Assembly (NCBI RefSeq): GCF_002812205.1
Contig: NZ_NPEA01000002.1
Coordinates: forward strand, 434,001-498,000
DNA: 64,000 nucleotides
Origin: Leptospira neocaledonica
Lineage (GTDB): Bacteria; Spirochaetota; Leptospiria; Leptospirales; Leptospiraceae
Direction: 5' to 3'
The notes below the pieces were generated by a model, which searched no databases, was not told the origin of the DNA, and saw nothing but the letters and a program-made list of their open reading frames with translations. How positions within the stretch are numbered: the first letter of the stretch is position 1; each line of letters opens with the position of its first letter. Positions 41,201 to 49,437 of this stretch are shown one piece after another. Position numbers and translations under genes: made by a program.

Positions 41201-44061
41201 GTTACCGAACTATAACTTGCAGAAATCTGAGTGCTTCCTTCTTGCAGGGCAGTTAGTTTACCGTTGGTTCCGGAAGTATTACTGATAGTCGCCTTAGTTT
41301 GATCGAAAGAACTCCAGGTCACCTGAGTGGTCAGATCCGAAGTCGAATTGTCCGTGTAATGTCCTGTTGCAGTGAAGTTTTGAGTGCGTCCTTTCGCTAT
41401 ACTCAAAGTAGGAGAAGGAGCAATCGTTATGCTTGTAAGAGCTGCCGCCGTTACGGTCAGTACGCTTGCAGGAGATGTGACCGATCCCAAAGTTGCAGTG
41501 ATATTTGTGGTTCCAGTAGCAAGAGTAGTCGCAAGACCGTTACTTCCTCCTGCATTACTGATAGTAGCCTTGCTGGTGCTGGAACTTGCCCAGGTAACTG
41601 AAGTTGTTAAATCCTGAGTGCTTGCGTCTGTATAAGTTCCAGTCGCAGTAAAGTTTTGAGTCAGTCCTTTTGCAACGCTTGGATTTGTAGGATCCACTTG
41701 GATAGAAACTAAAGTAGCAGCAGTTACGGTCAGGTTTGCATTTCCGCTAATACTTCCTAATGTAGCAGATATATTAGATATTCCTAAAGAACCGCTATTC
41801 GGAGAAGTTAGAGTCTTTTTAGGTGCAGCTGTCAAAACTCCCAATTGGATGATAGAAGTTTGAGAACTATTCCAAACCACTTGGTCAGTAATATCCGCAG
41901 TAGTTCCATCGGAATAGGTTCCGGTAGCTTCAGCAAGGGTAGAAGTTCCCTTGGCGATAGAAGAATCCGATAAATGTACTTCGATTGAATCCAGAACAGC
42001 CGAGGTTACTGTAAATGTGATTGAGTTGGATACGGAGTTTAAAGTCGCAGTAATGGTTGCAGTTCCAACGGAGACTCCCGTTGCTTTTCCCTTGGTTCCG
42101 TTTGCGTTACTCACACCTACGGTTGAGTTACTGGAACTTGCCCAAGTAACCGAAGTTGTTAGATCCTGAGTGGAATTGTCCGAATAAGTTCCGGTTGCGC
42201 TTAGGTTTTCGGATCTACCTTTCGCAACACTTGGATTAGAAGGAGTGATCGTGATCGATTGTAAAACTGCCGAAGTCACTGTCAGTGTTGTAGAAGGAGA
42301 GGTAATTGTTCCTAATGTTGCAGTGATATTCGAGGTTCCAACTGCAGCTCCTGTTGCCTTACCTTCTGTTCCAGCCGCATTGCTGATCGTAGCCTTGCTA
42401 GTATCGGAAGAAGCCCAGGTAACGTTAGTTGTCAAGTTCTGAGTGGAACTATCAGTATAAGTTCCTGTAGCAGTAAAGTCTTTGGTTAATCCTTTTGCGA
42501 CACTCGGATTGGTAGGAGTGACTGCAATAGAGACTAATTTTGCTGCGGTGACAGTGATGTCCACGGTAGCACTGATACTTCCAGAAGTTGCAGTGATGGT
42601 AGATATTCCTAAACCTCCGCTATTAGGAGAATGCACTTCTATTTTGGGAGTAGAAGTAAAACCGCCCAATTGTAAAATGGAAGTCTGAGAACTGCCCCAA
42701 GAAACGGAACTTGTGATATTTTGAGAAGTTCCGTCCGAGTAAACCCCGGTTGCTAAGATAGTAGTGCTTGTTCCTTTCGCAATGGAAGAGTCATCCGCAG
42801 TTAATTGGATGGAATCTAAAGCAGCTGCTGTTACAGAGAAGGATACGGTTTCTTCTATTCCGCCTATTTCTGCAGTAATGTCCACTGTTCCTACATTGAT
42901 ACCGGATACTCTACCTTCAAATCCGGAACCGTTATCCACAGTTGCGATAGAAGTATCTTCACTGGACCAGGTCACTTGATCTGTGATTGTTTCATTATGA
43001 CCATCCGAGAAAATACCGGTAGCTACTAAGTTTAAGGTTCTTCCTTTGGGAGTACTTGGAACGGATGGCGTAATAGAAATACTTTCCAATACAGCAGCGG
43101 TAACTGTTACATCAGTACTTCCTCCGATAGAACTCAAGGTAGCGGTGATGGTAGAAGTCCCCATATCTTCCGTGGATAAAAACCCTCTGGATCCTGAGGT
43201 ATTGCTGATAGTAGCCACTGCTGTATCGGAAGAATTCCAAGATACCGAATTCGTAATATCTTGGTTCGAATTATCTGAATACGTTCCAGTTGCGGTGTAC
43301 TGTTGATTTTTACCCAATGCCAATGACTTATTGGTAGGCGTCACTGCGATAGAAACTAAAGCAGCAGAACTAACAGTTAGAGATAAATCACTAGCGTTTA
43401 ATGAATTGTAAGAAGCCTTGATCGAAGTAGCTCCAGAGTCTACAGCGGTAACTAGTCCCGAAGAATCAATGGTAGCAATAGCAGAACTTCCTGTGCTCCA
43501 TGCAGTGTTTGGATCGTTAGTCAGGTCTTGATTAGAGCCGTCTGCAAAGTTACCGGTTAAATTACATTGTCTAGTAATCCCTTTAGGTAGATTATCCGTT
43601 TGGTTTACACAGGAAATGGTAATTGTACTCAAAGGAGCCGAAGTAACCGAAAGAGAAATTTGTGCAGTTTTGTTTTCGTAAGTGATGCTGATGTCTGCAG
43701 CTCCTACTCCAGTTCCTGTGGCTTGCCCGCCCGCTGCCAAAGAAATAATATTGGAATCGCTGGTGCTCCATACAGCGTCCGCAGTAATATCTTTATGAGT
43801 TCCGTTAGAATACGCAGCAGTCGCTACCAAAGACATGCTCGTAGTTTTTGCGAAACTGGAGTTTGGAGAAGAGATCTCTACTCGGCTTAATGTAGGAGTT
43901 CCTCCACCGGGAAGGAAGAATAATCCTCCGCCCCCTTTCTTTCCAGCCGCGAGCCCAACAGCTCCCGTTAATAAAGGCCAAGCCACACATCCTTGGAAAA
44001 GAAGGAATGAACACGCCAGTGCGGCGTAAAATTTTTTGGTAGGGTTGATTCCGGAGCTCAT
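38272..44061 (-). CDS. Giant lipoprotein with 12 BIG_2 immunoglobulin-like domains
   Basis: A 1929-residue surface-type lipoprotein. The signal ends FLLFQGC (cysteine 25), followed by a Gly-rich linker (KKGGGGLFFLPGGG). Twelve bacterial Ig-like (BIG_2) domains of about 90 residues fill residues ~59-1137, each with a start like SIxVTPxNxSxAKG, a central TATGTYSDxSTQDxT and VTWxSSxTSxATIS, and an end TxTITATLGS...TVTAA. An SbsA/Big_5-like domain follows (~1140-1240, TTIRVTFSESVNS), then about 650 residues of Cys/Asn/Gly-rich unknown sequence with repeated SKIYTGPNN / NKLYVTR-like blades. Architecture resembles leptospiral Lig and related adhesins, but it is not LigA/LigB by its C-terminal part. 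It heads a four-gene lipoprotein operon. Confidence 0.9.
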   Translation of the reverse strand: MSSGINPTKKFYAALACSFLLFQGCVAWPLLTGAVGLAAGKKGGGGLFFLPGGGTPTLSRVEISSPNSSFAKTTSMSLVATAAYSNGTHKDITADAVWSTSDSNIISLAAGGQATGTGVGAADISITYENKTAQISLSVTSAPLSTITISCVNQTDNLPKGITRQCNLTGNFADGSNQDLTNDPNTAWSTGSSAIATIDSSGLVTAVDSGATSIKASYNSLNASDLSLTVSSAALVSIAVTPTNKSLALGKNQQYTATGTYSDNSNQDITNSVSWNSSDTAVATISNTSGSRGFLSTEDMGTSTITATLSSIGGSTDVTVTAAVLESISITPSVPSTPKGRTLNLVATGIFSDGHNETITDQVTWSSEDTSIATVDNGSGFEGRVSGINVGTVDITAEIGGIEETVSFSVTAAALDSIQLTADDSSIAKGTSTTILATGVYSDGTSQNITSSVSWGSSQTSILQLGGFTSTPKIEVHSPNSGGLGISTITATSGSISATVDITVTAAKLVSIAVTPTNPSVAKGLTKDFTATGTYTDSSTQNLTTNVTWASSDTSKATISNAAGTEGKATGAAVGTSNITATLGTITSPSTTLTVTSAVLQSITITPSNPSVAKGRSENLSATGTYSDNSTQDLTTSVTWASSSNSTVGVSNANGTKGKATGVSVGTATITATLNSVSNSITFTVTSAVLDSIEVHLSDSSIAKGTSTLAEATGTYSDGTTADITDQVVWNSSQTSIIQLGVLTAAPKKTLTSPNSGSLGISNISATLGSISGNANLTVTAATLVSIQVDPTNPSVAKGLTQNFTATGTYTDASTQDLTTSVTWASSSTSKATISNAGGSNGLATTLATGTTNITATLGSVTSPASVLTVTAAALTSITIAPSPTLSIAKGRTQNFTATGHYTDNSTSDLTTQVTWSSFDQTKATISNTSGTNGKLTALQEGSTQISASYSSVTSTDTVVTVTAAVLDSISITPTNSSLAKGYTTPFTANGVYSDATTLDITAQVTWASSNTSSSTISNSNGNQGVATAVAVGTSTISATLGSVSASTNFTVTAAVLVSISVSPTNSNVYTTQTKDFTATGTYSDSSTQNLTTSVTWASSDTSKATISNAGGTEGKATGVAAGTITISATSGSVSGNTQLTVVFLDTTAPTVSNVVSLSPTTIRVTFSESVNSTQATTASNYKLALTSAVSGSCSDNSNFSSTSNISVSSVNGIGAVYTLTLASSQTSGNNYTIIVNKSGIQDLSASPNNLGCANYGDFVGQEQLKVSSASCASTGTVIINFSKPIKSGNNTAGSAECSSTSECANRYAFVGTTDLGTISSAKILDGVVCGGATADSAKVCVTHSLLQTGAQYTIIAANNVNGDGFDNTSWGSIRDSGDSENIQSSPRDRASFLGCGTSPVNFGDGPISIDPNGSTFGYLADFNSKIYTGPNNAGNGALRFAYDGSNPESVQFSFVKDTNGQNSDTSNVSSNSATTRENSIAVPPYVTLGHSGCTQNDATLANGCGPDNESGRGIFTTGSLSSNPYIFIAAARTVPSGSNYNFDYIYYSNDTSTNLNYKYIDMGSITGTVTAGTSSISVLNDRVFPGFAKPSNDGTGTGGGLNAPDFGYITFNTADTGTGNCTAGSNCDAYDGSNGRRIRIDYMPYFGGPSNGGNGSVNSSPNWGYYIGVDSSIVFKNRIYAANGGLHAVGHNGSIIRSNSSSPTTACSTKNTCADWTEVGPRTNTKWHNSTTNNWFSLELAKFYDLIPADRAFAQFAEFNDKLYVTRTICIQGTQASGIRQSAGTVTGCTDGTDTNRRAQLWKCDPTATGGNTECDAGDWSVVGDDGNGITNFGDSTNKTITMVAKNGSYLYVGFDNPNGIRIYRTNTTNPGSASNVWTQIANNGLTDSTNVQQIFSAVSVSTGGVYYLYVSVGKNNTPVRVYRQQNL
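40650..43887 (-). repeat. Tandem BIG_2 domain array with three-domain super-period
   Basis: Twelve tandem ~270-base units inside the large lipoprotein gene. Domain openings recur every third unit: LVSI in domains 3, 6, 9 and 12; LxSI(S/T)I in 4, 7 and 10; LDSI in 5, 8 and 11. Domains 5 and 8 also share a special insert with SPNSG(G/S)LGIS absent from the rest. Confidence 0.85.
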
Positions 44062-44576
44062 ATATATCTCTTTCGGTTCGACAGTAGCTGTTCATTCTAC
44101 TATCGACCTAATTCTATCGGACGATACATATCTAACGACTATTTCAAGAAAAAATAAATACTAAGGATTAGTTTTGTAAGTAAATACTTACTTCGTCCCG
44201 AAGATCGGGAGTCGGAGTTCGGCCAATTGCAGAACCCGTTTTAATTTATCAAAACATCACTTGAGTAGTGAAATTTTTATCAGGAGCTAGATTCTGCTAT
44301 TTGCTTCTAAGAATATTTACTCTTAGAAATGTAAAAAACCAACGAGCCTCAAAGATTATTATTTGAAAGTAGAGATGTAATCGATTGATTACAATACGGA
44401 TTTCGTAATTCGAACGAATTACATCTTTTTAAAGTAGCATTTTGACTTTAAATTAACATATATAAATCTGAAATGTTTTTCCAAGTTGAGAGAAACAAAC
44501 AGGATCTCGTTTAGTGAATAAGAGACTAACGTGTATTTTTTGCAGAATTGATTAGTTATGTCCCTATTCACTGAAA
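44062..44576. promoter_or_regulatory. Long upstream region of the BIG_2 operon with four dyads
   Basis: No gene is apparent in these 515 AT-rich bases. On the upstream side of the BIG_2 gene they contain GTAAGT-AAAT-ACTTAC (44176..44191), TTCTAAGA-N8-TCTTAGAA (44305..44328), TGTAATC-GATT-GATTACA (44376..44393) and GTAATTCG-AA-CGAATTAC (44405..44422). The last two share a GTAAT...ATTAC frame 29 bases apart, as expected for paired binding sites of one regulator. Confidence 0.6.
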
Positions 44577-46067
44577 TTATTTAAAGTCCGGGAGGATCCA
44601 GTCCTTATGGAAAAAATCATCTTTGACCTTCATAAGATCCCTATTTGGGTCGATGAACGGCAGGCTTTTTTTGCCGTTTAAAGAAACCCTTACTTCTGCA
44701 TAAACTGCGATATCGTCACCTGTCCTTTTCTTTTCCTTTTCCCCCAAGAAGTGAGCGAATTGAAGGATCAGATCCGGTTGGGTGCTCATCATAGTTTTTT
44801 GGACTTCATTCAGATAAGATTCAGGTAAAACATATTGGATTTCTCCTGTTCGAGAATTGACCACTTGGAAACTCGCGATCCCATTCTTTTGGATCAACAT
44901 GATATGCCATGCAAATCTAAAACCCTGTTCTGTCCATAAATGGTTTCCGGGATATAAAAAATGCCTGAGAGGAAAGAATATCTGGATCAAAACATATAAG
45001 GATACTGTCCAAACTCCGAATCTGGAAATAAACCGAGAGGTGAATTCTCCAAGTTGGGTTTCAAAATTTTTTCCCCATACATTCGGTTTTTCTAAAGTAC
45101 TCAATAGTATTAACAAAAATTTTGCTGAGAGAAAACGGAAAGCTACCGGCAGTTTGTTCCAAGCGGTTTTGAATAAGTTCCTGAGTTCGCCGTAAGGAAA
45201 AATCCCTCTTCTTTTCAAAAATCCTCTGGCTTTAATTGGCCAATTTGGAGGGAAAAATAATAAAGCGGAGAAGATCATGATCCAAGGGAACATTCCTATC
45301 GGAAAAAGTCTCCAGGTTAGAATATGAAAGATTAAAATAAAACTGTAAGCCCATGGTCTTAGATTTTTTTTCAGAAGACAGAATGGAACAAATAGATCGA
45401 AAAATAAACCCGCGTAACTGAATAGATAACCTGCGATTGGATAGGAAAAAAATCCTCCGATCACGGGAAAGTCCGTATTTCTCACCAACCAAATCCTAAG
45501 AGGTTGTGCAGAAAAAAGCCAGTCCGGAACTAATTTTGCCAAGCCCCCGAAAAAATAAACACAACCTATTTGAAATCGAAGGATCCACAAAGACCAATTC
45601 GGTATTTTTGGAATACTCCATCTTCCGTTTCGGTATGCTTCCAAAAAATGGGATAAAGAAAAACAACGATCTGCAGGGATCCAGAAGAGAAGAAAGAGTA
45701 ATAGAAAAACCAAATAGTAATGATTTAGATAAGTGGAAACATCTAGAAGATTAAAATAGGAAAATCCTAACCAATAAATGAAAATGGAAGATCTATATAA
45801 TACTCCTAGAGAGATAAATAGAGCAGCAACGCATAGTATTATGAAAATAAAATATAATAAAGGACCTGGAATAACTTCCACCCAGGAAAATCCGAAATGT
45901 TTAAAATGAAAATCTGGTTCTAAAAAGTATTTTTGGATCCAACCGTAGTGAAGATAACGAGCCGAGATAAAAAATAAAAGAATGCCGAACCCGAATCTAA
46001 AAAATCCTAATGACCAAGCGGGAGATTGTTCGAATAGTTCGGACTTATACCGATTCCAAAGAGACAA
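44577..46067 (-). CDS. Vitamin K-dependent gamma-carboxylase-like (HTTM) membrane protein
   Basis: Integral membrane protein of 496 residues with the HTTM/VKGC architecture: helices near 20-40, 65-90, 95-135, 165-190 and 200-290. Family marks are LGFFRFGFGILLF near 20, YLNHYYLVFLLLFLLFWIPA near 112-131 followed by DRCFSLSHF, and PLRHFLYPGNHLWTEQGFRF with AWHIMLIQKNG near 370-400. Leptospira are known to carry such a carboxylase homologue, thought to be acquired from a eukaryote and reported to retain epoxidase rather than normal carboxylase activity. Start is a TTG with AAGGA seven bases upstream. It follows dprA by 19 bases, in one operon with the TPR lipoprotein. Confidence 0.87.
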   Translation of the reverse strand: MSLWNRYKSELFEQSPAWSLGFFRFGFGILLFFISARYLHYGWIQKYFLEPDFHFKHFGFSWVEVIPGPLLYFIFIILCVAALFISLGVLYRSSIFIYWLGFSYFNLLDVSTYLNHYYLVFLLLFLLFWIPADRCFSLSHFLEAYRNGRWSIPKIPNWSLWILRFQIGCVYFFGGLAKLVPDWLFSAQPLRIWLVRNTDFPVIGGFFSYPIAGYLFSYAGLFFDLFVPFCLLKKNLRPWAYSFILIFHILTWRLFPIGMFPWIMIFSALLFFPPNWPIKARGFLKRRGIFPYGELRNLFKTAWNKLPVAFRFLSAKFLLILLSTLEKPNVWGKNFETQLGEFTSRFISRFGVWTVSLYVLIQIFFPLRHFLYPGNHLWTEQGFRFAWHIMLIQKNGIASFQVVNSRTGEIQYVLPESYLNEVQKTMMSTQPDLILQFAHFLGEKEKKRTGDDIAVYAEVRVSLNGKKSLPFIDPNRDLMKVKDDFFHKDWILPDFK

Positions 46068-46086
46068 GTTTGATTCCTTTTTCTAT

Positions 46087-47043
46087 TTATTGAACGGATC
46101 GAATGAAACCGTTTCCTATATCGATCCAATTACCATTCAATTTGTTTTTTCCCAATCGAGCAAGCATTCCGGGAACTTCTTCGAAATTAGATGGAAGAAT
46201 TTCTTCCAAATGAAAAATTTTCTCTCCTTCCGTTTGATATTTATCAAACAAAACGGGAGTGGCACCATCGGAGAGTAATTTTTTCCCGCCTTGGTTCTGA
46301 GTTTGTAGCGGATGATCAAAAACAAAAACATCTCGATCTTGTGAGATCGCGTTTGATGCGGAGGACAATGCTCCACTTTTTGTAGGAGCCTCCATCATTA
46401 AAAGAGAAGGTGAGATTCCTGTAATGATTCTATTTCTTTTCGGGAATGCATATTTTCTCACTTCAAAACCGGGAGGACATTCAGTAATCACCAAGGCATT
46501 GTCAGAAGATTTCATTCTTTTATATAAATTCCTATTTTCTTGAGGATATTCTTTTTCGGGACCCGTTCCCATAACTCCGATCACAGGCATTCCTTGCTCC
46601 AATGTCAGGAACATTGCCGCGGCATCCACTCCCAAGGCCAGGCCTGAAATAATACCGTCCAATCCAAGAGAATATACGAAATTCGGAATTAGTTTAGAAT
46701 AATGTAATGTGATTGGCGAGGCCTTTCTGGTTCCTACGACCGCTAAATAAGAAAGTTTCAGAAGACCTATGTTCCCAAAACAAAATAAATTGGGCGGGGG
46801 ATCGTAAATTTCTTTGAGAAGACTGGGATATTCCTGGTCAAAATAAGAAACGATTTCCGCTCCCATCTTTTTCAATGAAGAAGAATAATTTTTGGAATCA
46901 AACTCTGCTTTTTCTATTAGGTCTTTGGGAAGTATTTCCCTTAATTTTTCTAAAACCTCAGATTTAGATCGGCTCTCGGATAGAAATCTAGATCTGCATA
47001 GAATCTTGTACAGACCTGGAGAAGAAAGAGAAAGAAAATCCAT
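46087..47043 (-). CDS. dprA: DprA/Smf-like DNA processing protein
   Basis: DNA-processing protein A, which loads RecA on incoming single-stranded DNA in transformable bacteria; it is also widespread in non-competent ones. The Rossmann-like domain is intact: YLAVVGTRKASPI near residues 92-104, GIISGLALGVDAAAM near 130-144, PVIGVMGTGPEKEYPQENR near 152-170, KRNRIITGISPSLLMMEAP near 202-220 and SGALSSASNAISQDRDVFV. At 318 residues it lacks the C-terminal winged helix of longer DprA proteins. It lies between the TPR lipoprotein (14 bases) and the carboxylase gene (19 bases). Confidence 0.92.
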   Translation of the reverse strand: MDFLSLSSPGLYKILCRSRFLSESRSKSEVLEKLREILPKDLIEKAEFDSKNYSSSLKKMGAEIVSYFDQEYPSLLKEIYDPPPNLFCFGNIGLLKLSYLAVVGTRKASPITLHYSKLIPNFVYSLGLDGIISGLALGVDAAAMFLTLEQGMPVIGVMGTGPEKEYPQENRNLYKRMKSSDNALVITECPPGFEVRKYAFPKRNRIITGISPSLLMMEAPTKSGALSSASNAISQDRDVFVFDHPLQTQNQGGKKLLSDGATPVLFDKYQTEGEKIFHLEEILPSNFEEVPGMLARLGKNKLNGNWIDIGNGFIRSVQ

Positions 47044-47057
47044 GTCGGATCTTTGTT

Positions 47058-47918
47058 TTAATTCTCAGGGGATTCCATTTTTTTAAGATTACCTATTACG
47101 TTTTTATAAGATTCATTTTCTTGCAGATCTTCTTTGATGAATCCGTCTTTTTTAAGACCCTCTATCGTATTTTTTAAATGTAAATAGATATCTTTTGCTT
47201 CTTGTGCCTTGCCGAATCTGTATAAAAAATTCCCTTTCGCAAATAACACGGGAACATTACGAGGTTCTTTTTTTAGGATAGAATCCAGGAGAGTAAAAGC
47301 CTTCTCTTGGTCTTGGAAACCTGCATTGATTCCTTCCCAAGAAGAATCCGCCATGGAGGAGTCAAAATAAATTAAAGCCAGTTGGTAAGGAAATCTGGAA
47401 TCTCTGGTATCCTGTCTGGAAAGAGATTGGAAAATTTCGATAGCGATCTGTCTTCTTTTAGGTTCCCAACCCCTGTCTTTGGAGGCGTTTGCGTAAGACA
47501 AAGCGGTCTCAAAAAGAAGCTGTTGGTCCACAGGCATGAGGAGTTGTGCTTTGTCAAAATAAGGAAGAGAAGATTCGAAAAAATGAACATCGGCGCCGAT
47601 TACTTCTGTCTTTCCGGAACCTTCTTCCTGGATTGCTTTATTATAATATTTGGATGCTAGATCGTAATCACCGATCTTCATGTATCCTTGCGCGATCTTC
47701 CAGCTGAGAGCACCCGTGGATCTGGTCTTGGAAGCCATTTCCCGGATTTTCTTTTCTAATTCGATGATCTCGGATTCGTCCATATCCAAGCGGCGTTTCC
47801 AAGCTTCCAGATCCTCCACTGTAGGAGGTTTTGTATTTTTCCCGGAAAATTTACTTAGGTTCTTACAATCTGAAATTAGAAATACAAAAAGAAGAATGAG
47901 AAGGACAGCGATCCTCAT
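47058..47918 (-). CDS. TPR-repeat lipoprotein
   Basis: A 286-residue lipoprotein (signal to FLISDC, cysteine 18). After a charged helical region (EDLEAWKRRLDMDESEIIEL) it carries TPR-like repeats: LSWKIAQGYMKIGDYDLASK and YYNKAIQEEG near 70-100, PYFDKAQLLMPVDQQLLFET near 115, and PVLFAKGNFLYRFGKAQEAK near 228. TPR lipoproteins usually scaffold envelope complexes. First gene of the apparent operon TPR lipoprotein-dprA-carboxylase, with 14 bases to dprA. No promoter was identified with confidence in the short upstream gap. Confidence 0.85.
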   Translation of the reverse strand: MRIAVLLILLFVFLISDCKNLSKFSGKNTKPPTVEDLEAWKRRLDMDESEIIELEKKIREMASKTRSTGALSWKIAQGYMKIGDYDLASKYYNKAIQEEGSGKTEVIGADVHFFESSLPYFDKAQLLMPVDQQLLFETALSYANASKDRGWEPKRRQIAIEIFQSLSRQDTRDSRFPYQLALIYFDSSMADSSWEGINAGFQDQEKAFTLLDSILKKEPRNVPVLFAKGNFLYRFGKAQEAKDIYLHLKNTIEGLKKDGFIKEDLQENESYKNVIGNLKKMESPEN

Positions 47919-48040
47919 TTGATTTCACCTCGGGAAGAAATCGTATTTGAAATACCATGTCCGATAAGTGTACGGATGGTCCACGGAAAATCCTGAAAAA
48001 GGAATTTTTTTAGAAGGAAAAATGGGAGATTTAAGAAGGG

Positions 48041-48069
48041 AAGGGAGAAGGTATAAATCCTTCTCCCTT
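48041..48069 (-). terminator. Hairpin after the DoxX-like gene
   Basis: Perfect 11-base stem AAGGGAGAAGG / CCTTCTCCCTT with loop TATAAAT, just past the stop codon of the minus-strand DoxX-like gene (48076). It is followed on the minus strand by CCCTTCTTAAATC, only moderately T-rich. Confidence 0.7.
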
Positions 48070-48075
48070 GTTCAA

Positions 48076-48423
48076 TTAAGCGTTGTCTCTGGAAATTCCA
48101 GCGATTACCAAAGCTCCGCCCAAAAGACCTAAGTCTTTTAACGTATTGATAGTAGAGGATATATCTCCTTTAATTGCTCCCGGCAAGTGTAGAAGAGCGA
48201 TATAAATTCCTAAAAGTACTGCCAATAGGATCATAGCAAGTTTGGTTTTTTTATTTATAAAAATACTGACAGAAGCTGCGATCATGGCTGCTCCAGTTAC
48301 ATAGATCCAAATCACTCCTCCTGGAACAGGAACCATTCCTGCCATTTGACTTCCGGCTACAAAATGATTGATCCCAAAAAGTAGGAACGGGACAGCGTAT
48401 ACGTATTTCCCGATTGTTTGCAT
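48076..48423 (-). CDS. DoxX-like small membrane protein
   Basis: A 115-residue membrane protein with four hydrophobic helices, similar to DoxX/SURF4 family proteins: YVYAVPFLLFGINHFVAGSQ near 7-26, PGGVIWIYVTGAAMIAASVS near 34-53, and KLAMILLAVLLGIYIALLHL then LLGGALVIAG. ATG 48423 is preceded by CGAGGAGAAAA, giving a better start than the frame's 14-residue upstream extension. DoxX proteins are linked to respiratory quinone or redox functions but no activity is assigned here. It is divergent from the acetyltransferase gene. Confidence 0.85.
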   Translation of the reverse strand: MQTIGKYVYAVPFLLFGINHFVAGSQMAGMVPVPGGVIWIYVTGAAMIAASVSIFINKKTKLAMILLAVLLGIYIALLHLPGAIKGDISSTINTLKDLGLLGGALVIAGISRDNA

Positions 48424-48517
48424 AAAAATTTTCTCCTCGAGTTTGATCGAAAATTGCTTTCGCAAAGCGACCGTTAATTAGTATGGATGATTCCGCCTCA
48501 CGCAAGGAGAAAATGGA

Positions 48518-48949
48518 TTGGATCTCGGAAAAAAAAACGATCTTCCCCAAGGTTGGAGATTAGTCGGTCTTGAAGATTTGCAAATCCTGATCCAAATGGA
48601 AAAAACAGTTTTTGGAAATTCTTCCTGGTCCAATTATTCCATCCAAAGCCATATCGAAAATCATCCCGCCTGGATTAAAGAAGATGTAGGTTATATATTT
48701 TATATGGACCTCGTTGATTTTTCGGAATTATTACGAATAGGAATCTTACCTGAAAAACGTAAAAAAGGAGAAGCAGAATCCATTCTAAAAACTCTCTGCG
48801 ATCTATTTCCAAAGGTTATTTTAGAAGTTTCTAATTTGAATTCTTCCGCTATTTCCTTATATTCTAAATTAGGTTTTATAGAATCGGGAAGAAGAAAATC
48901 TTATTACGGTCCGGGAGAGGATGCGATCTTGATGGAGAAGTTCCGCTAA
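48518..48949 (+). CDS. RimI-like GNAT N-acetyltransferase
   Basis: GNAT-fold acetyltransferase of 143 residues, most like RimI, which acetylates the N-terminus of a ribosomal protein. Visible parts are IQMEKTVFGNSSWSNYSIQS near 25-44 (the FxxxWS-type RimI start), the acetyl-CoA loop LRIGILPEKRKKGEAESILK near 70-90 (R/KxxGxA form), LEVSNLNSSAISLYSKLGF near 101-120 and RRKSYYGPGEDAILMEK. A TTG start follows AGGAGA with seven bases between; a nearby ATG is out of frame. Ends four bases inside the convergent gene. Confidence 0.87.
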   Translation: MDLGKKNDLPQGWRLVGLEDLQILIQMEKTVFGNSSWSNYSIQSHIENHPAWIKEDVGYIFYMDLVDFSELLRIGILPEKRKKGEAESILKTLCDLFPKVILEVSNLNSSAISLYSKLGFIESGRRKSYYGPGEDAILMEKFR

Positions 48950-49437
48950 AAGGGAGACGATTTTTTGATTACTCTGATCTGCACTAGTTGTTGATTGGAA
49001 AATAAAAAATATAATCTCACTCTTAAAGGAAAAGGTTTTTTCCAAAATCTGAATTCTTTCAGATTTACATACATTCCTAGATCAACTTCAGTATAATTGT
49101 TCTCAGTCGGGATCCAATGGAATGCGTTGGATTGGACTGTTCCTTTTTTGTTGAATACCATGATATCCGAAACATATTCGGGATCATCGGGAAATTTCCC
49201 TTGATGAAAGCCTACCAGATCCAGTTTTTTTCTTTTGATATAATCCATTACTCTTCGTTTAGAACTGCCAAGCGGTAATTCGTCCAATACTTCTCTTCTT
49301 AATAGATAAGAAGAAGTTTCAAGATATGGTCTTTTTAGAATATATAAGAATATTGTAATGAATGTGAATAAAATTGCGGCCGATTTGATCGCGATTTTAT
49401 GAGAAGGTTTTAATTTTTCTGCAAAAGTACCACGCAA
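48946..49437 (-). CDS. Hypothetical membrane-anchored protein
   Basis: A 163-residue protein with one N-terminal membrane helix ([15 protein letters not shown]) after a basic leader and an extracytoplasmic part. The core [20 protein letters not shown] resembles the helix of small BamE/SmpA-like or lipoprotein-type domains, but I cannot assign a family. The full frame runs to 49509 but that would overlap ispF by 100 bases; a TTG at 49437 reduces the overlap to 28 bases and is the best start I can see. It has no ribosome binding site of note. Likely translated from the nadA-ispF message. Confidence 0.62.
   Translation of the reverse strand: MRGTFAEKLKPSHKIAIKSAAILFTFITIFLYILKRPYLETSSYLLRREVLDELPLGSSKRRVMDYIKRKKLDLVGFHQGKFPDDPEYVSDIMVFNKKGTVQSNAFHWIPTENNYTEVDLGMYVNLKEFRFWKKPFPLRVRLYFLFSNQQLVQIRVIKKSSPF

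Noticed and set aside
38284..43890. Many plus-strand open frames opposite the BIG_2 gene
   Set aside because: They are antisense to a long, clearly coding repeat array, recur with the repeat period, and lack their own ribosome binding sites or family motifs.
38272..44061. Identification as LigA or LigB
   Set aside because: The protein has tandem BIG_2 domains but of a different sequence type and an unrelated C-terminal region; architecture alone does not justify the name.
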